A DNA stretch of 64,000 nt from Oscillospiraceae bacterium. Lineage in GTDB: Bacteria > Bacillota > Clostridia > Oscillospirales > Acutalibacteraceae. The stretch is taken from assembly GCA_015066565.1 (NCBI GenBank), contig SVOB01000001.1:248001-312000 (forward strand). The letters run 5' to 3'. Below, one piece after another: positions 35,697 through 44,987 of the stretch; position 1 is the stretch's first letter; each line of letters opens with the position of its first letter. Below the pieces are notes generated by a model. It was not told the origin of the DNA. It made no database searches and was given only the letters and a program-made list of their open reading frames with translations. A program made the position numbers and the translations under genes.

Positions 35697-37034
35697 TTAT
35701 TTAAGCCTTTCAAGAAGAGCCGCCTGCTGTTCTTCATAACCGGGTTTTCCGAGAAGAGCGAACATATTCTTCTTATAGCTTTCAACGCCGGGCTGGTTAA
35801 AGGGATTTACCTTTAAAATATAACCCGAAATTGCGCAAGCCTTTTCAAGAAAATAGATAAGGTAGCCAAGTTCAGACTCGTTCATTTCTTCAAGCTCAAG
35901 AATCATATTCGGAACAGAGCCGTCGGTATGAGCGAGAACAGTTCCCTCAAAAGCCTTTTTGTTGACAAAGTTCATAGTTTTTCCCGCAACAAAATTAAGT
36001 CCGTCAAGGTTTTCTTCCTCAGCCTCAATTACTAAATCCCTTTTAGGCTTTTTGAACGAAACGACGGTTTCAAAAAGATGTCTTTCGCCCTGCTGAATAT
36101 ACTGACCCATAGAGTGAAGATCGGTTGAGAAAATAGCGGATGACGGGAAAATACCCTTATTATCCTTTCCCTCACTTTCACCGAAAAGCTGTTTAAACCA
36201 CTCGTTCATAAGGGTATAGTCAGGTTCATAGGAAACCATCATTTCAATTTTCTTACCCTTACGGTAAAGGATATTGCGTATCGCCGCATATTTAAAGCAA
36301 TCGTTTTCTTCAATGTTTTCACTTTGAAGCTCTTCTCTTGCCTTAGCCGCGCCTGCCATAAGAGCGTCAATGTCAGCTCCCGATACGGCTATAGGAAGAA
36401 GTCCGACAGCGGTAAGCACCGAATATCTGCCGCCGACATCATCGGGAACAACAAAGGTTTCATAGCCTTCTCTGTCAGCTAACTGCTTAAGAGTGCCCTT
36501 CTGTTTATCGGTTGTGACAAAAATTCTTTCTGCCGCGCCCTTTTCGCCGTATTTTTCAATAAGAAGACGTCTGAAAATACGGAAAGCAATTGCCGGTTCA
36601 GTTGTAGTGCCTGATTTTGAAATGACGTTAACCGAAAAATCCTTGCCCTCACAAAGAGAAACAAGCTCGGTAAGAGCAGAAGAAGAAATACTGTTACCAG
36701 TAAAATAAATATTCGGCGTATCCTTATCAATTAAATTATAGTTCTGGCTCTTAACAAACTCAATAGCCGCTCTTGCGCCGAGATATGAACCGCCGATACC
36801 GATAACTATAAGAACCTGAGAGTTCTTTTTAATTCTCTCGGCGGCGGCTTTTATTCTTGAAAACTCGTCTTTATCGTAATTAACCGGTAAATCAACCCAG
36901 CCGAGATAATCGTTACCCTCACCCGTTCTGTTTACAAGCAAATCATTTGCCGCCTTAACCTCGGGTGAAATTGAAAGTAAATCCTGTTCGGAAATAAAAT
37001 CCGAAAGATATTTTGTGTTTAATTTTACACTCAT
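35697..37034 (-). CDS. pgi: glucose-6-phosphate isomerase
   Basis: A 445-residue phosphoglucose isomerase interconverting glucose-6-phosphate and fructose-6-phosphate. Seen: [13 protein letters not shown] near 78-90, [10 protein letters not shown] near 139-148, [15 protein letters not shown] with the substrate-binding region, and the C-terminal lysine region [12 protein letters not shown]. The length is the short Firmicute class (about 445-450). A promoter lies 37 bp upstream. Confidence 0.96.
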   Translation of the reverse strand: MSVKLNTKYLSDFISEQDLLSISPEVKAANDLLVNRTGEGNDYLGWVDLPVNYDKDEFSRIKAAAERIKKNSQVLIVIGIGGSYLGARAAIEFVKSQNYNLIDKDTPNIYFTGNSISSSALTELVSLCEGKDFSVNVISKSGTTTEPAIAFRIFRRLLIEKYGEKGAAERIFVTTDKQKGTLKQLADREGYETFVVPDDVGGRYSVLTAVGLLPIAVSGADIDALMAGAAKAREELQSENIEENDCFKYAAIRNILYRKGKKIEMMVSYEPDYTLMNEWFKQLFGESEGKDNKGIFPSSAIFSTDLHSMGQYIQQGERHLFETVVSFKKPKRDLVIEAEEENLDGLNFVAGKTMNFVNKKAFEGTVLAHTDGSVPNMILELEEMNESELGYLIYFLEKACAISGYILKVNPFNQPGVESYKKNMFALLGKPGYEEQQAALLERLK

Positions 37035-37070
37035 TTATTTTTCCATATCCTTAATTAATTTATTTATACT

Positions 37071-37099
37071 ATTCTAACCTAAAAACGAATTTATTTCAA
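37071..37099 (-). promoter_or_regulatory. sigma-A promoter of pgi
   Basis: Minus-strand TTGAAA (37099-37094), 17 bases, TAGAAT (37076-37071). Confidence 0.65.
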
Positions 37100-37106
37100 T
37101 ATCAAA

Positions 37107-38279
37107 TTAAGAATTTTTACTTTTAAATGCTCTTAATATCCGTAAAAAAGCTTCTGTAAAGGTAAGTCTGGGAATCTCTTCCTCGGAAACGAGCGAATAT
37201 TCCCCTATTTTTTCATCATTTAACTTAAAAATAACCTTTCCTATTATCTGTCCCTTTTCAACAGGCGCTTCAACATCAACCGGCAATTCGATATTCTGTT
37301 CAATTTTATCTTTATTCCCTTTTTCAATAAGAATCGGCTTAAAATCAGGTATAGAAGGCATTAAAGACGTTTTAAGTCCGTATCTTACTCCAACCTTGGT
37401 TATAAGACCGTCCTCAATTTCAGGAGTTACCGTTTCGAGATTTGAAAAGCCCCAGTTAAGCATCGCCTTTGCTCCCTCAAAACGTTCCTCGCTTGTTTTG
37501 CTTCCGAGCACAACGGCTATAAGAGAGGTTCCGTTTCTTGTCGCAGTTGCGCTCAGGCAACAGCCCGCCTTTGCAGTAGTTCCCGTTTTAAGACCCGTAC
37601 AGCCGTCATAAAACCTTACAAGCTTATTTGTATTGGTTAAAAGGGTTTCTCCGTTACGAAGAGAGTCCATCCAGATTGTAGTATATTCTGTAACTTTTTC
37701 ATGCTTCATCAGTTCTCTTGACATCAGAGCAATATCGTAAGCCGTTGTTAAATGGTCGTCTGTTGTATCGTCAAGACCGGTACAATTTACAAACGTTGTA
37801 TTATTCATACCGAGTTCAGATGCTCTTTTATTCATCAGTTCAACAAAAGCGTCATTACTGCCCGCTATAAACTCACTCATCGCTACGCAGGCATCATTTG
37901 CGCTGGCAACGCATATAGCTTTAATCATCTCTTCTGCGGTCATTTGCTCGCCTTCCTCGAGCCATATCTCGCTTCCGCCCATTGAAGAAGCGTATTTACT
38001 GACGGTTACCGTATCGTCAAGCTTGATTTTTCCGTTGTCAAGAGCTTCAAAAATCAGCAGTAATGACATTATTTTTGTTACGGACGCAGGAAAAAGCTTT
38101 TCATTTTCGTTTTTAGCCATTATTACTTCGCCTGTTGACATGTCCATAAGAACAGCCGCCTTTGCCATAACCTCTACTTTCATATCAGTATTATTTTCCG
38201 CAAAGGCGTTTAAAGGTAAAACACCGATAATTAAAAACGAACAAAGTAAAATAGATAATAATGTACGTATTTTCTTCAT
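37107..38279 (-). CDS. D-alanyl-D-alanine carboxypeptidase (peptidase S11, DacA/DacF type)
   Basis: A 390-residue low-molecular-weight PBP that trims the terminal D-Ala of peptidoglycan stem peptides. A signal peptide (1-27, LPLNAFA before the cleavage) leads to the S11 domain with SVTK (Ser66-Lys69), SAN (126-128) and KTG (231-233), then the beta-rich PBP5 C-terminal domain and a short basic amphipathic tail (LRAFKSKNS). The ATG at 38279 is preceded by GGGAG at 7 bases; the longer frame from 38297 lacks a site and delays the signal peptide. Sporulation (DacF/DacB) versus vegetative use cannot be told. Confidence 0.93.
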   Translation of the reverse strand: MKKIRTLLSILLCSFLIIGVLPLNAFAENNTDMKVEVMAKAAVLMDMSTGEVIMAKNENEKLFPASVTKIMSLLLIFEALDNGKIKLDDTVTVSKYASSMGGSEIWLEEGEQMTAEEMIKAICVASANDACVAMSEFIAGSNDAFVELMNKRASELGMNNTTFVNCTGLDDTTDDHLTTAYDIALMSRELMKHEKVTEYTTIWMDSLRNGETLLTNTNKLVRFYDGCTGLKTGTTAKAGCCLSATATRNGTSLIAVVLGSKTSEERFEGAKAMLNWGFSNLETVTPEIEDGLITKVGVRYGLKTSLMPSIPDFKPILIEKGNKDKIEQNIELPVDVEAPVEKGQIIGKVIFKLNDEKIGEYSLVSEEEIPRLTFTEAFLRILRAFKSKNS

Positions 38280-38303
38280 AAAATCACTCCCATACATTTT
38301 TAT

Positions 38304-38331
38304 TTGAAAAATGCTTCAGTTATGCTATAAT
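38304..38331 (+). promoter_or_regulatory. sigma-A promoter of mtaB
   Basis: TTGAAA (38304-38309), 16 bases, TATAAT (38326-38331), 30 bp before the mtaB ATG, diverging from the carboxypeptidase gene. Confidence 0.65.
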
Positions 38332-38360
38332 TAAATCCAATATGAATTCAGGAGTGGATT

Positions 38361-39638
38361 ATGAAGGTATTTTTTCACACCCTCGGCTGTAAAGTCAATC
38401 ATTACGAAACGCAGGAAATGCTTGAAACCCTTTATAAAAAAGGCTATCAGATTGTGACCGACGCAAAAGAAGCCGACGTTATTGTTATTAATTCCTGCAC
38501 CGTAACTGCCGAAAGCGACAGAAAATCGCGTCAGGCGGTAAGGCATTACAGAAAATTAAACGATAACGCAATAACAGTTTTAACCGGATGTATGCCACAG
38601 GCTTATTCCGATAAATCGTCATTACTTGAAGAAGCCGATATAATACTCGGTAATAAGACAAACAGTTTACTTGACGAAGCTATAAAGCAATTTATTTCTA
38701 ATAAGGAAACCGTCATTAATGTTCAACCGCATTTAAATAATGAAACGCTTATCAGCACCGGCATAAGCCATTTTGAAGAACGGACAAGAGCATACCTTAA
38801 AATTGAAGACGGATGCAACAGGTTTTGTTCTTATTGCGCAATTCCCTATGCAAGAGGAAGAGTGCGTTCAAAACCGATTGAAGAAATTGTTTCCGAAGCC
38901 GAACAATTAGCTGAAAACGACTTTGTTGAAATAGTGCTTGTAGGTATTAATCTTTCGGCATACGGAACAGATTTAAAAAATGTCGATTTTCCTTCAGCAG
39001 TTAAAGCAGTAGCAGATATAGAAAAGGTTAAAAGAGTGCGTTTAGGCTCGCTTGAACCCGACCATCTGACGGACGAGGTTATAGAAAAGCTTTCAAAAAT
39101 TGAAAAGCTCTGTCCTCAGTTTCATATATCTCTTCAAAGCGGATGTAATAATACGCTTAAACGGATGAACAGACACTATACCGCTGAAGAATACCTTTCA
39201 CTCTGTAATAAATTAAGAAGCACTTTTAATAACTGTACACTTACAACCGATATTATGGTAGGTTTTTCGGGCGAAACAGACGAAGATTTTAACGAAACGG
39301 TTGAATTTGTTAAAAAAATCGGGTTTGAAAAGGTTCATATCTTCCCCTATTCTGTAAGAGAAGGAACGAGAGCGGCTTCATTTGAAAATAGAATTCCGAA
39401 CAAAGTAAAGAATGAAAGAGCGAAATTATTAAATGACGTTTGTTCTGAAATCCGTTCGGATTTTCTTAAAAAGCAAATCAGAAAAGAATATGATATTCTT
39501 ATCGAAAAAACGCTTGATAACGGCTCTCTTTTCGGTTATACGGATAATTACATACCCGTTATTATTAATTCTTCTTCAAATAATAAAAACGGGAAATACT
39601 TAATAAAAGACAGTGACAGTGAATACTGTTATGCGTAA
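38361..39638 (+). CDS. mtaB: tRNA t6A37 methylthiotransferase MtaB
   Basis: A 425-residue radical SAM enzyme that adds a methylthio group to t6A37 in tRNAs reading ANN codons. The N-terminal UPF0004 cluster uses Cys10, Cys46 and Cys77; the radical SAM motif CNRFCSYC supplies Cys152, Cys156 and Cys159. A short C-terminal TRAM-like region (about 365-425) follows and lacks a strong match, so it may be divergent. It has its own promoter and a hairpin terminator after the stop. Confidence 0.94.
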   Translation: MKVFFHTLGCKVNHYETQEMLETLYKKGYQIVTDAKEADVIVINSCTVTAESDRKSRQAVRHYRKLNDNAITVLTGCMPQAYSDKSSLLEEADIILGNKTNSLLDEAIKQFISNKETVINVQPHLNNETLISTGISHFEERTRAYLKIEDGCNRFCSYCAIPYARGRVRSKPIEEIVSEAEQLAENDFVEIVLVGINLSAYGTDLKNVDFPSAVKAVADIEKVKRVRLGSLEPDHLTDEVIEKLSKIEKLCPQFHISLQSGCNNTLKRMNRHYTAEEYLSLCNKLRSTFNNCTLTTDIMVGFSGETDEDFNETVEFVKKIGFEKVHIFPYSVREGTRAASFENRIPNKVKNERAKLLNDVCSEIRSDFLKKQIRKEYDILIEKTLDNGSLFGYTDNYIPVIINSSSNNKNGKYLIKDSDSEYCYA

Positions 39639-39676
39639 AAAAGGCTCTTTCGAAAAATCGAAAGAGCTTCTTTTTT
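39637..39676. terminator. bidirectional terminator between mtaB and queH
   Basis: Ten-bp stem GCTCTTTCGA / TCGAAAGAGC (39644-39653 with 39658-39667), four-base loop, T run to the right and A run to the left, serving both converging genes. Confidence 0.9.
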
Positions 39677-40577
39677 ATAATTTCTTTGAATAAAAGATAA
39701 CTGTTTTTCCGTCTGTTTCTTCTGTTTTAACGAAATTATCAAACCCGTTTTTAATATAGAAAGCAATATCGTCAGCGAACGAATGAATAATCAACGAAGA
39801 ATACTTTTGAGAATAGTTTTTTGAAACCGTCTTAAGTATCTTTTCCGAATAAATCCTGTTATCAGAATTAAGACTTACTAACTCAACGGTATTTTCGTCA
39901 ACCGATTTGAATCTTGCTTCGCAGACAGCTTTACCGTCTTTTTCAAGAATATATGTATCTCCGTCAGTTTCTTTAATTCTTTTTGTCAGAACCGAGCTTT
40001 TTTCGGTAAACTCAAAACCCTCGGGAAGAACGGGTTTTACCTGCTTATTTAAAAGGAACCTGTCCTCTTCGCTGTAAATACAACCGCAGTATTTCTGCAT
40101 ATAAAGCCCTGCTTCAACTGCCTTTTCATGTCCCTCCCAAAAGCCGACGCGAAAATCACGGTAAAGAAAAGCCACGCCGTACTCGACGCTTAGCTTTTCA
40201 CAAAGTTTTTTTATAAAATTATGATTTTGATATATGCTGTAAAGAAGAGTTGTCGAAACAGCGTCATAGCCGTTATTCTTTGCATATTCAAACGTTTTTC
40301 TGAGCCTTACGGGATAACAGTATGCAGTACAGCGTTTTTCAACATCCGAGGAAACGTTTTTACAGAAATCGTCAAGCCCGTATTTATCTTCAATTATTGC
40401 CTTTGCATTAATCGAATCGGCATAATTGATTAAGGTGTTACGCCGGGATTCATATTCCTTAAAGGGATGAATATTCGGGTTATACCAATATAAAACCGGT
40501 TCAATATTCTCTTTTCTTAATTGTTCTATGCAATACACCGAACACGGCGCGCAGCAGACATGAAGAAGAAGTTTCAT
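39675..40577 (-). CDS. queH: QueH epoxyqueuosine reductase fused to a GNAT-like domain
   Basis: A 300-residue protein. Residues 1-190 are QueH (DUF208), which reduces epoxyqueuosine in tRNA: HVCCAPCSV with Cys8-Cys9 and Cys12, KRCTAYCYPVRL, and KYCGCIYSEEDR at about 182-193. The remaining 110 residues (starting near KPVLPEGFEF) look like a divergent acetyltransferase fold, with VCEARFKSVDENTVELVSL and SFADDIAFYIKNGFDNF. Most QueH proteins are 180-240 residues, so this is a C-terminal addition. The role of the extra domain is unknown. Confidence 0.85.
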   Translation of the reverse strand: MKLLLHVCCAPCSVYCIEQLRKENIEPVLYWYNPNIHPFKEYESRRNTLINYADSINAKAIIEDKYGLDDFCKNVSSDVEKRCTAYCYPVRLRKTFEYAKNNGYDAVSTTLLYSIYQNHNFIKKLCEKLSVEYGVAFLYRDFRVGFWEGHEKAVEAGLYMQKYCGCIYSEEDRFLLNKQVKPVLPEGFEFTEKSSVLTKRIKETDGDTYILEKDGKAVCEARFKSVDENTVELVSLNSDNRIYSEKILKTVSKNYSQKYSSLIIHSFADDIAFYIKNGFDNFVKTEETDGKTVIFYSKKL

Positions 40578-40608
40578 AATTTTTTAGTCCTTATCTGTAT
40601 TCGTTTAA

Positions 40609-40637
40609 ATTATATACAAATAAAAAACTTAAGTCAA
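40609..40637 (-). promoter_or_regulatory. sigma-A promoter of queH
   Basis: Minus-strand TTGACT (40637-40632), 17 bases, TATAAT (40614-40609), about 32 bp before the queH ATG. Confidence 0.75.
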
Positions 40638-40639
40638 AT

Positions 40640-40672
40640 AAAAAACGGGAGATGAATAATCATCCCCCATTT
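40640..40672 (-). terminator. terminator of the AIM24 family gene
   Basis: Stem GGGAGATGA / TCATCCCCC (40647-40655 with 40660-40668, one mismatch), loop ATAA, T run on the minus strand. It lies 11 bp after the stop and abuts the queH promoter. Confidence 0.8.
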
Positions 40673-40683
40673 TCTGTAAATAA

Positions 40684-41367
40684 TTATTTGCCCTGAGTAA
40701 TAATATAAGGCTGAATAGCGCCTGCAAGCTTCGGAATGGGCATTGTCTGAATAACAACTTCGCCGGGACCTGAAACAACAGTGTTGAAAAGACCTTCGCC
40801 GCCGAAGAGAACGTTCTTAACGCCCTTGACGGTCTGAACGTCCATTGAGCAGGTTGAACTCATAAGTACAACGTGACCTGTGTCAACTATAAGCTGCTGA
40901 CCGGGCTGAAGATTATAGCGGATTGCAGCGCCGTCTACCTCAACAAAAGCTAAACCGTTACCTGCAATCTTCTGCATAATAAAGCCTTCGCCGCCGAAGA
41001 AGCCTGCGCCGAGCTTTTTCTGGAAGAAAGTAGAAAGAGTAACGCCTTCAGTTGAAGCAAGAAAAGCGGATTTCTGGCAAACATAATCTTTGCCGGGACC
41101 GATTTCGAGAGCAAGAATTTCGCCGGGAAGACTGCTTGCGAAAGCTATCATGCCCTGACCGCCCTGTGCAGTGTAGTTATTCTGGAAAAGGCTTTCCTTC
41201 GTAACCATTCTGCCGAGCATTTTACCGATACCGCCGTTTGAAGAGGTTTCCATCTTCATATTCGGGCTCATCCAGCTCATTCCGCCGCCCTCGGTAATCA
41301 TTTTTTCATTTGCCTCAAGTGTGCAAACAACTACCGGAAAGCTGCCGCCTTGAATTTCATATTTCAT
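40684..41367 (-). CDS. AIM24/TIGR00266 family protein
   Basis: A 227-residue beta-rich protein of the AIM24 (DUF124) family. The fold is suggested by repeated strand pairs and glycine-rich turns such as GGIGKMLGRM, FAQGGQGMIAFASS-like segments, FFGGEGFIMQKI and VLFGGEGLFNTVV. The family is widespread and soluble; a mitochondrial member helps shape cristae, but no bacterial role is established. It is a single-gene unit with its own promoter and terminator. Confidence 0.85.
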   Translation of the reverse strand: MKYEIQGGSFPVVVCTLEANEKMITEGGGMSWMSPNMKMETSSNGGIGKMLGRMVTKESLFQNNYTAQGGQGMIAFASSLPGEILALEIGPGKDYVCQKSAFLASTEGVTLSTFFQKKLGAGFFGGEGFIMQKIAGNGLAFVEVDGAAIRYNLQPGQQLIVDTGHVVLMSSTCSMDVQTVKGVKNVLFGGEGLFNTVVSGPGEVVIQTMPIPKLAGAIQPYIITQGK

Positions 41368-41400
41368 AAAAATAACCTCCTTAATTTAGTTATTAATTTT

Positions 41401-41429
41401 ATTATAAAACATTATTTCGCTTTTGTCAT
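41401..41429 (-). promoter_or_regulatory. promoter of the AIM24 family gene
   Basis: Minus-strand ATGACA (41429-41424), 17 bases, TATAAT (41406-41401), 34 bp before the ATG. Confidence 0.6.
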
Positions 41430-42670
41430 CAATTATTTTGACGATTATTGTTTCTTTTTTCAACAGCTGCCGAAAGCCAGCAAGCCGCGCACGCTATAGC
41501 GCCGAAAACAAGAAGGCAGTTGAACACTCCCGACCAACCGGAATTATCGGCAATAAAGCCAAGTAAAGCAGTGCTCAATGTGCTTCCGACATAACAAAAC
41601 GTGTCAAGCACTCCGGCAAGCAGACCCGAATCCATTTTTTCTCTCATATAAAGCGGAATAATGCTTGTTATTACGTTATTTATTGCGCTCATAAGCATAG
41701 CCGAAACACCGAACAAAACGAGTAAAATAATCGGATTTTTAAGGCTTGACGAACGAGCCGTAAAAATAACCAAAGCAAGAACAAACAATTCGGTAATATA
41801 GAAAACGCCGTTTAAAGCTGAGGTATTCTTCATACGTTTATGAATCGCTGTCGAAACGAAAGCACCGGCTATGGCTATCAGCGGCAAAGCGACGGTAGCG
41901 AGAATTGAAAGCGACTCCTTCATACCGTAACTTTCCTTTAATATTGACGGCGTCCAGGTTGTAACTCCGTCTTTTATAAAGCCGTTTGAAACAGCGGCAA
42001 TAATCAGAAATACCGAAGTAAAAATAAAAATCGGAGTCAGAGCAAACTTTTTCTCTGAAGTTATATTATTCTTATTATTTATAAAAACTTTTTTATCCTT
42101 AAGTCTTCCAAATAATACAAACCATACAAGGCCCATAATAAGAAGAATAATTGCAGGTAATATAAAAATCCATTTATATTTCAAGTTAAATGAAGAAAAA
42201 GCAGCAGATATGCCGTACGCCAGAAAAGTGCCGAGTGCGGGAGGAGTGCTAATAACGAAAACAGCCTTTGAAAGCATATCGTCACGCATATATTCCGAAA
42301 GAGTTTTTATAACCGAGCTCCAGAGAACCGACTGAAAAACGCCGTTTAAAAGCCAGATATATTTCATCAGTTCAACATTTGAACAGAACGCCATACCGAT
42401 ATTAACAGCCGCAGAGCCGACAAGGGCTATGGCAACAGAATAACGGGTATTATACTTTCTCGAAAGAATTCCGTGAACAAGCTGACCGATTCCGTAAGAG
42501 AAAAAGAAAAAAGAACTGACAAGACCAAGCTCGGTTTTTGATGCGCCGAGCTGGTCTCTTATAGGCTCAATATACGCGTTAAGATTTAACCTGCCTAAAT
42601 AAGCGGCAGTATACGCCGCCCAGCAGAGAAAAATAACTAATCTGTTTGCGTTTTCGGTGCTTTTTTTCAT
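41429..42670 (-). CDS. MFS transporter (organophosphate/sugar-phosphate type)
   Basis: A 413-residue transporter with 12 predicted membrane helices. Early features YLGRLNLNAYIEPIRDQLGASKTELGLVSSFFFFSYGIGQLVHGILSRKYNTR fit the organophosphate:phosphate antiporter branch of the major facilitator superfamily (GlpT/UhpT-like), including the cytoplasmic loop after helix 2. Substrate is not known. It overlaps the PfkB kinase gene by 4 bp, so uptake is probably linked to phosphorylation of the imported sugar or nucleoside. Confidence 0.85.
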   Translation of the reverse strand: MKKSTENANRLVIFLCWAAYTAAYLGRLNLNAYIEPIRDQLGASKTELGLVSSFFFFSYGIGQLVHGILSRKYNTRYSVAIALVGSAAVNIGMAFCSNVELMKYIWLLNGVFQSVLWSSVIKTLSEYMRDDMLSKAVFVISTPPALGTFLAYGISAAFSSFNLKYKWIFILPAIILLIMGLVWFVLFGRLKDKKVFINNKNNITSEKKFALTPIFIFTSVFLIIAAVSNGFIKDGVTTWTPSILKESYGMKESLSILATVALPLIAIAGAFVSTAIHKRMKNTSALNGVFYITELFVLALVIFTARSSSLKNPIILLVLFGVSAMLMSAINNVITSIIPLYMREKMDSGLLAGVLDTFCYVGSTLSTALLGFIADNSGWSGVFNCLLVFGAIACAACWLSAAVEKRNNNRQNN

Positions 42671-43551
42671 TTATAAAACTCTCTTATGTATTCTTCAACG
42701 TCTTTTCTTGTGCCTTTAAAAGCCCCCGGTGTTTCCATTTTAAGAGAAACGGTTGCCGTAGCAGTTAAAAGAGCCGTTTTTATATCACTGTTCAATCTTT
42801 CGTTAATATAGGCGGCAAAAGTTGTGTCCCCCCTGCCCGTACGTCCCGAAAGATTTCTTGATTTTATAGGACAGGTATAAAACTCTTTTCCGTCAAAAGC
42901 GAGAACCTCTGTATTATGAGTTATAAGGATTTCTTTTGCACCCCAGGAATAAAGAATTTCAGCAGCCCTTTTTCTGTCGGATTCGCCTGTCAAAATTTCA
43001 GCTTCGGCGGCGTCGGTTTTAAGGAAAGTTATGTATGGCAATAGCTCTTTTTTGGTTTTCCAATCTTCAAAGTACATATCTCCGCTTTGCTTATCGGCGT
43101 GACGAAGAAGCCCCTGAACATCAACGGCTACTTTTCCGAGCTTTGAACAGTCCTTAATCAGCTCGTCAGAAAAATCGCCGTAGATAAGACCTGCAAGATG
43201 ATATATCTCGCCTTCGACATTTTCAATATCTTTAAAATTAAACGGAGAGCCTTGGGAGATACACTTACATTCTCTTCTTTCCTTATCGGCAGTAAAATAT
43301 TTGTTCTTTATTGAAGTAGATTTTTCGCAGAAACCAACGTAAATATCATCCTTTGGAATTGTAAAGGAGGAAAGACAGTCAATGTCATCCCTGCTTATCT
43401 TAGTGACAGCGGCAACCTTATGCCCGAGAGCATAGGCCGAAGCGCTTGAATAAAGGACGGCCCCGCCGCAGATTTCAACTTTATTATCCTCGTGGTCAAT
43501 ATTAATATCTTTAGACAGATGACCGATAATTACGGAATCGTATTTTTTCAT
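42667..43551 (-). CDS. PfkB family carbohydrate kinase
   Basis: A 294-residue ribokinase-fold kinase. The N-terminal motif GGAVLYSSASAYALG and the C-terminal motif TGRGDTTFAAYI, whose Asp is the catalytic base (GXGD), identify the PfkB family. Residue D in VAVDVQGLLRH and the LKTDAAEAEILTG region match the substrate pocket of sugar and nucleoside kinases. The phosphorylated substrate cannot be named. It is translationally coupled to the MFS transporter gene and has a promoter 48 bp upstream. Confidence 0.88.
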   Translation of the reverse strand: MKKYDSVIIGHLSKDINIDHEDNKVEICGGAVLYSSASAYALGHKVAAVTKISRDDIDCLSSFTIPKDDIYVGFCEKSTSIKNKYFTADKERRECKCISQGSPFNFKDIENVEGEIYHLAGLIYGDFSDELIKDCSKLGKVAVDVQGLLRHADKQSGDMYFEDWKTKKELLPYITFLKTDAAEAEILTGESDRKRAAEILYSWGAKEILITHNTEVLAFDGKEFYTCPIKSRNLSGRTGRGDTTFAAYINERLNSDIKTALLTATATVSLKMETPGAFKGTRKDVEEYIREFYK

Positions 43552-43598
43552 TAAAACGTATCCTTTCGTTTTAATTAATCAGTAATTAATTTAAGATA

Positions 43599-43627
43599 AT
43601 AGTATCACTTAATATACAAGAAAACAA
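43599..43627 (-). promoter_or_regulatory. promoter of the PfkB-MFS operon
   Basis: Minus-strand TTGTTT (43627-43622), 17 bases, TACTAT (43604-43599). Confidence 0.6.
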
Positions 43628-43638
43628 TAATTTTAAAT

Positions 43639-43678
43639 AAAAAAATCAGCCTCGCAGAAAAACCGCAGGGCTGATTAT
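43639..43678 (-). terminator. terminator of the HAD phosphatase gene
   Basis: Stem AATCAGCC / GGCTGATT (43644-43651 with 43669-43676) closing a longer imperfect hairpin, then T residues on the minus strand, 10 bp after the stop. Confidence 0.75.
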
Positions 43679-43685
43679 TTTAATT

Positions 43686-44801
43686 TTATTTTCTTGTAAC
43701 GTTGTCACCGTAAATAGTTTTCCAGTCGTCCTTCATTGAAATAGCGGTATAGCCGTTTTCTTTACAGGAATTAACCATTTTAGCCGCTTTTTCGGGATTG
43801 CCGTTTTCACGCACCGTATCGTCACAGCAAAGCATAAACGCCTTCGCCTTATACGGATTGTTATTAACGGCGTATTCAGCCATACTGAAGTCGCTTCCGC
43901 TGTTGCCGAAAGCGAGAACAGGCTGTTTACCGATTTCCTGCTGAATTACAGTTACTTTATTCATATCAAGGTTTTTAACGATAAAATCGCCGCCCATTAC
44001 AAGCTGGTCGTCATCGTCAAACTGATAATCAAGCCCGTCAGTATCTCCCTGGTCGGTAGCAACAAGGCTTTCATCCGATCCGATAATCTGCTGACTGGGA
44101 ATATCAAGCGGAGAAGCTTCAACAAGACCTCTTACGATAAATCTGTCAGTACCGCTTACAACATAAACCATAAAATCATTAGCCTTAAGATATTCAACAA
44201 CCTGAAGCATAGGCTTATAAAAAGCCTCTCCCCTTGTCATTCCGTTATATCCTGGCGCTTCGGTTTTTGCGTAATTCTTAACGTAGTCAATAAACTCCTC
44301 GGGAGTTAAACCCGAAAAAGCAGAAGCTACGCCTTTCCCGTGACGTTCCATTGAATCGGGAACGGAAACTCCGGTATCCATAAACTGTTTAACGTCCTGA
44401 GCAACTTCCTTTTCAAAATCGGTTGCTTTATCCTTATAAGACGGATCTTCCATAACCCTGTAATAATAAATACAGTGGTCAAAATATGCAGGGTCGGTTT
44501 CACAGGCTAAAGTACCGTCAAGGTCAAAAACAGCAATTCTGTTTTCAACGGGAATAAAATCCGATGAGCCTTCGGTTGTAACTGCATTAATATAGTCTAT
44601 TAACTCTTTCTTGGCTTTTGCATCATCAGTCCAGAGATTGAGCATAGCGTTACCGTCAGCCTTTTTGACCGCGTCCTTATCTTCCTTACCCTGCTTATAT
44701 CCGACTCCAAGTCCGTATAAGGTACTGACAACCAATAATAAGCAAAGAGAAATAATGGCAATAGGCTTCCAAATATTCTTTGTTTTCTTTTCGTTTTCCA
44801 T
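43686..44801 (-). CDS. membrane-anchored HAD-superfamily phosphatase
   Basis: A 371-residue protein with one N-terminal membrane segment (12-35) and an extracellular HAD hydrolase domain. Motif I is FDLDGT (nucleophile Asp93, acid Asp95), motif II VVSGTD, motif III is a Lys upstream of LAFGNSGSDF, the acidic motif IV. The domain most resembles the phosphoserine-phosphatase-like HADs, with a large cap (about 105-200). The substrate is unknown. It diverges from the histidine kinase gene. Confidence 0.83.
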   Translation of the reverse strand: MENEKKTKNIWKPIAIISLCLLLVVSTLYGLGVGYKQGKEDKDAVKKADGNAMLNLWTDDAKAKKELIDYINAVTTEGSSDFIPVENRIAVFDLDGTLACETDPAYFDHCIYYYRVMEDPSYKDKATDFEKEVAQDVKQFMDTGVSVPDSMERHGKGVASAFSGLTPEEFIDYVKNYAKTEAPGYNGMTRGEAFYKPMLQVVEYLKANDFMVYVVSGTDRFIVRGLVEASPLDIPSQQIIGSDESLVATDQGDTDGLDYQFDDDDQLVMGGDFIVKNLDMNKVTVIQQEIGKQPVLAFGNSGSDFSMAEYAVNNNPYKAKAFMLCCDDTVRENGNPEKAAKMVNSCKENGYTAISMKDDWKTIYGDNVTRK

Positions 44802-44842
44802 AATTTAGCCTCCTGAAAAATGACTTGATTTATTATAATGCT

Positions 44843-44873
44843 ATTATAACATAAATAAAACGATTTTTGTCAA
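44843..44873 (-). promoter_or_regulatory. candidate promoter of the HAD phosphatase gene
   Basis: Minus-strand TTGACA (44873-44868) and TATAAT (44848-44843) with a 19-base spacer, longer than ideal. It lies 41 bp before the ATG. Confidence 0.4.
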
Positions 44874-44894
44874 AAAAATAATATTCATAAAAAG

Positions 44895-44927
44895 AAAAGG
44901 CAGAGACCAGCCGTTACTCCGCCTTTT
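44895..44927. terminator. hairpin upstream of the HAD gene
   Basis: AAAAGGC (44895-44901) and GCCTTTT (44921-44927) form a stem with an extra GAG/CTC pairing inside, with U-rich tails on both strands. It lies upstream of the HAD promoter and has no gene to end, so it may stop read-through or form part of a regulatory leader. Confidence 0.45.
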
Positions 44928-44987
44928 CCTGAAAGGAATATGTATTAATCCAAAAAGATTTAATACATTTATCATTATAATAAAGGG

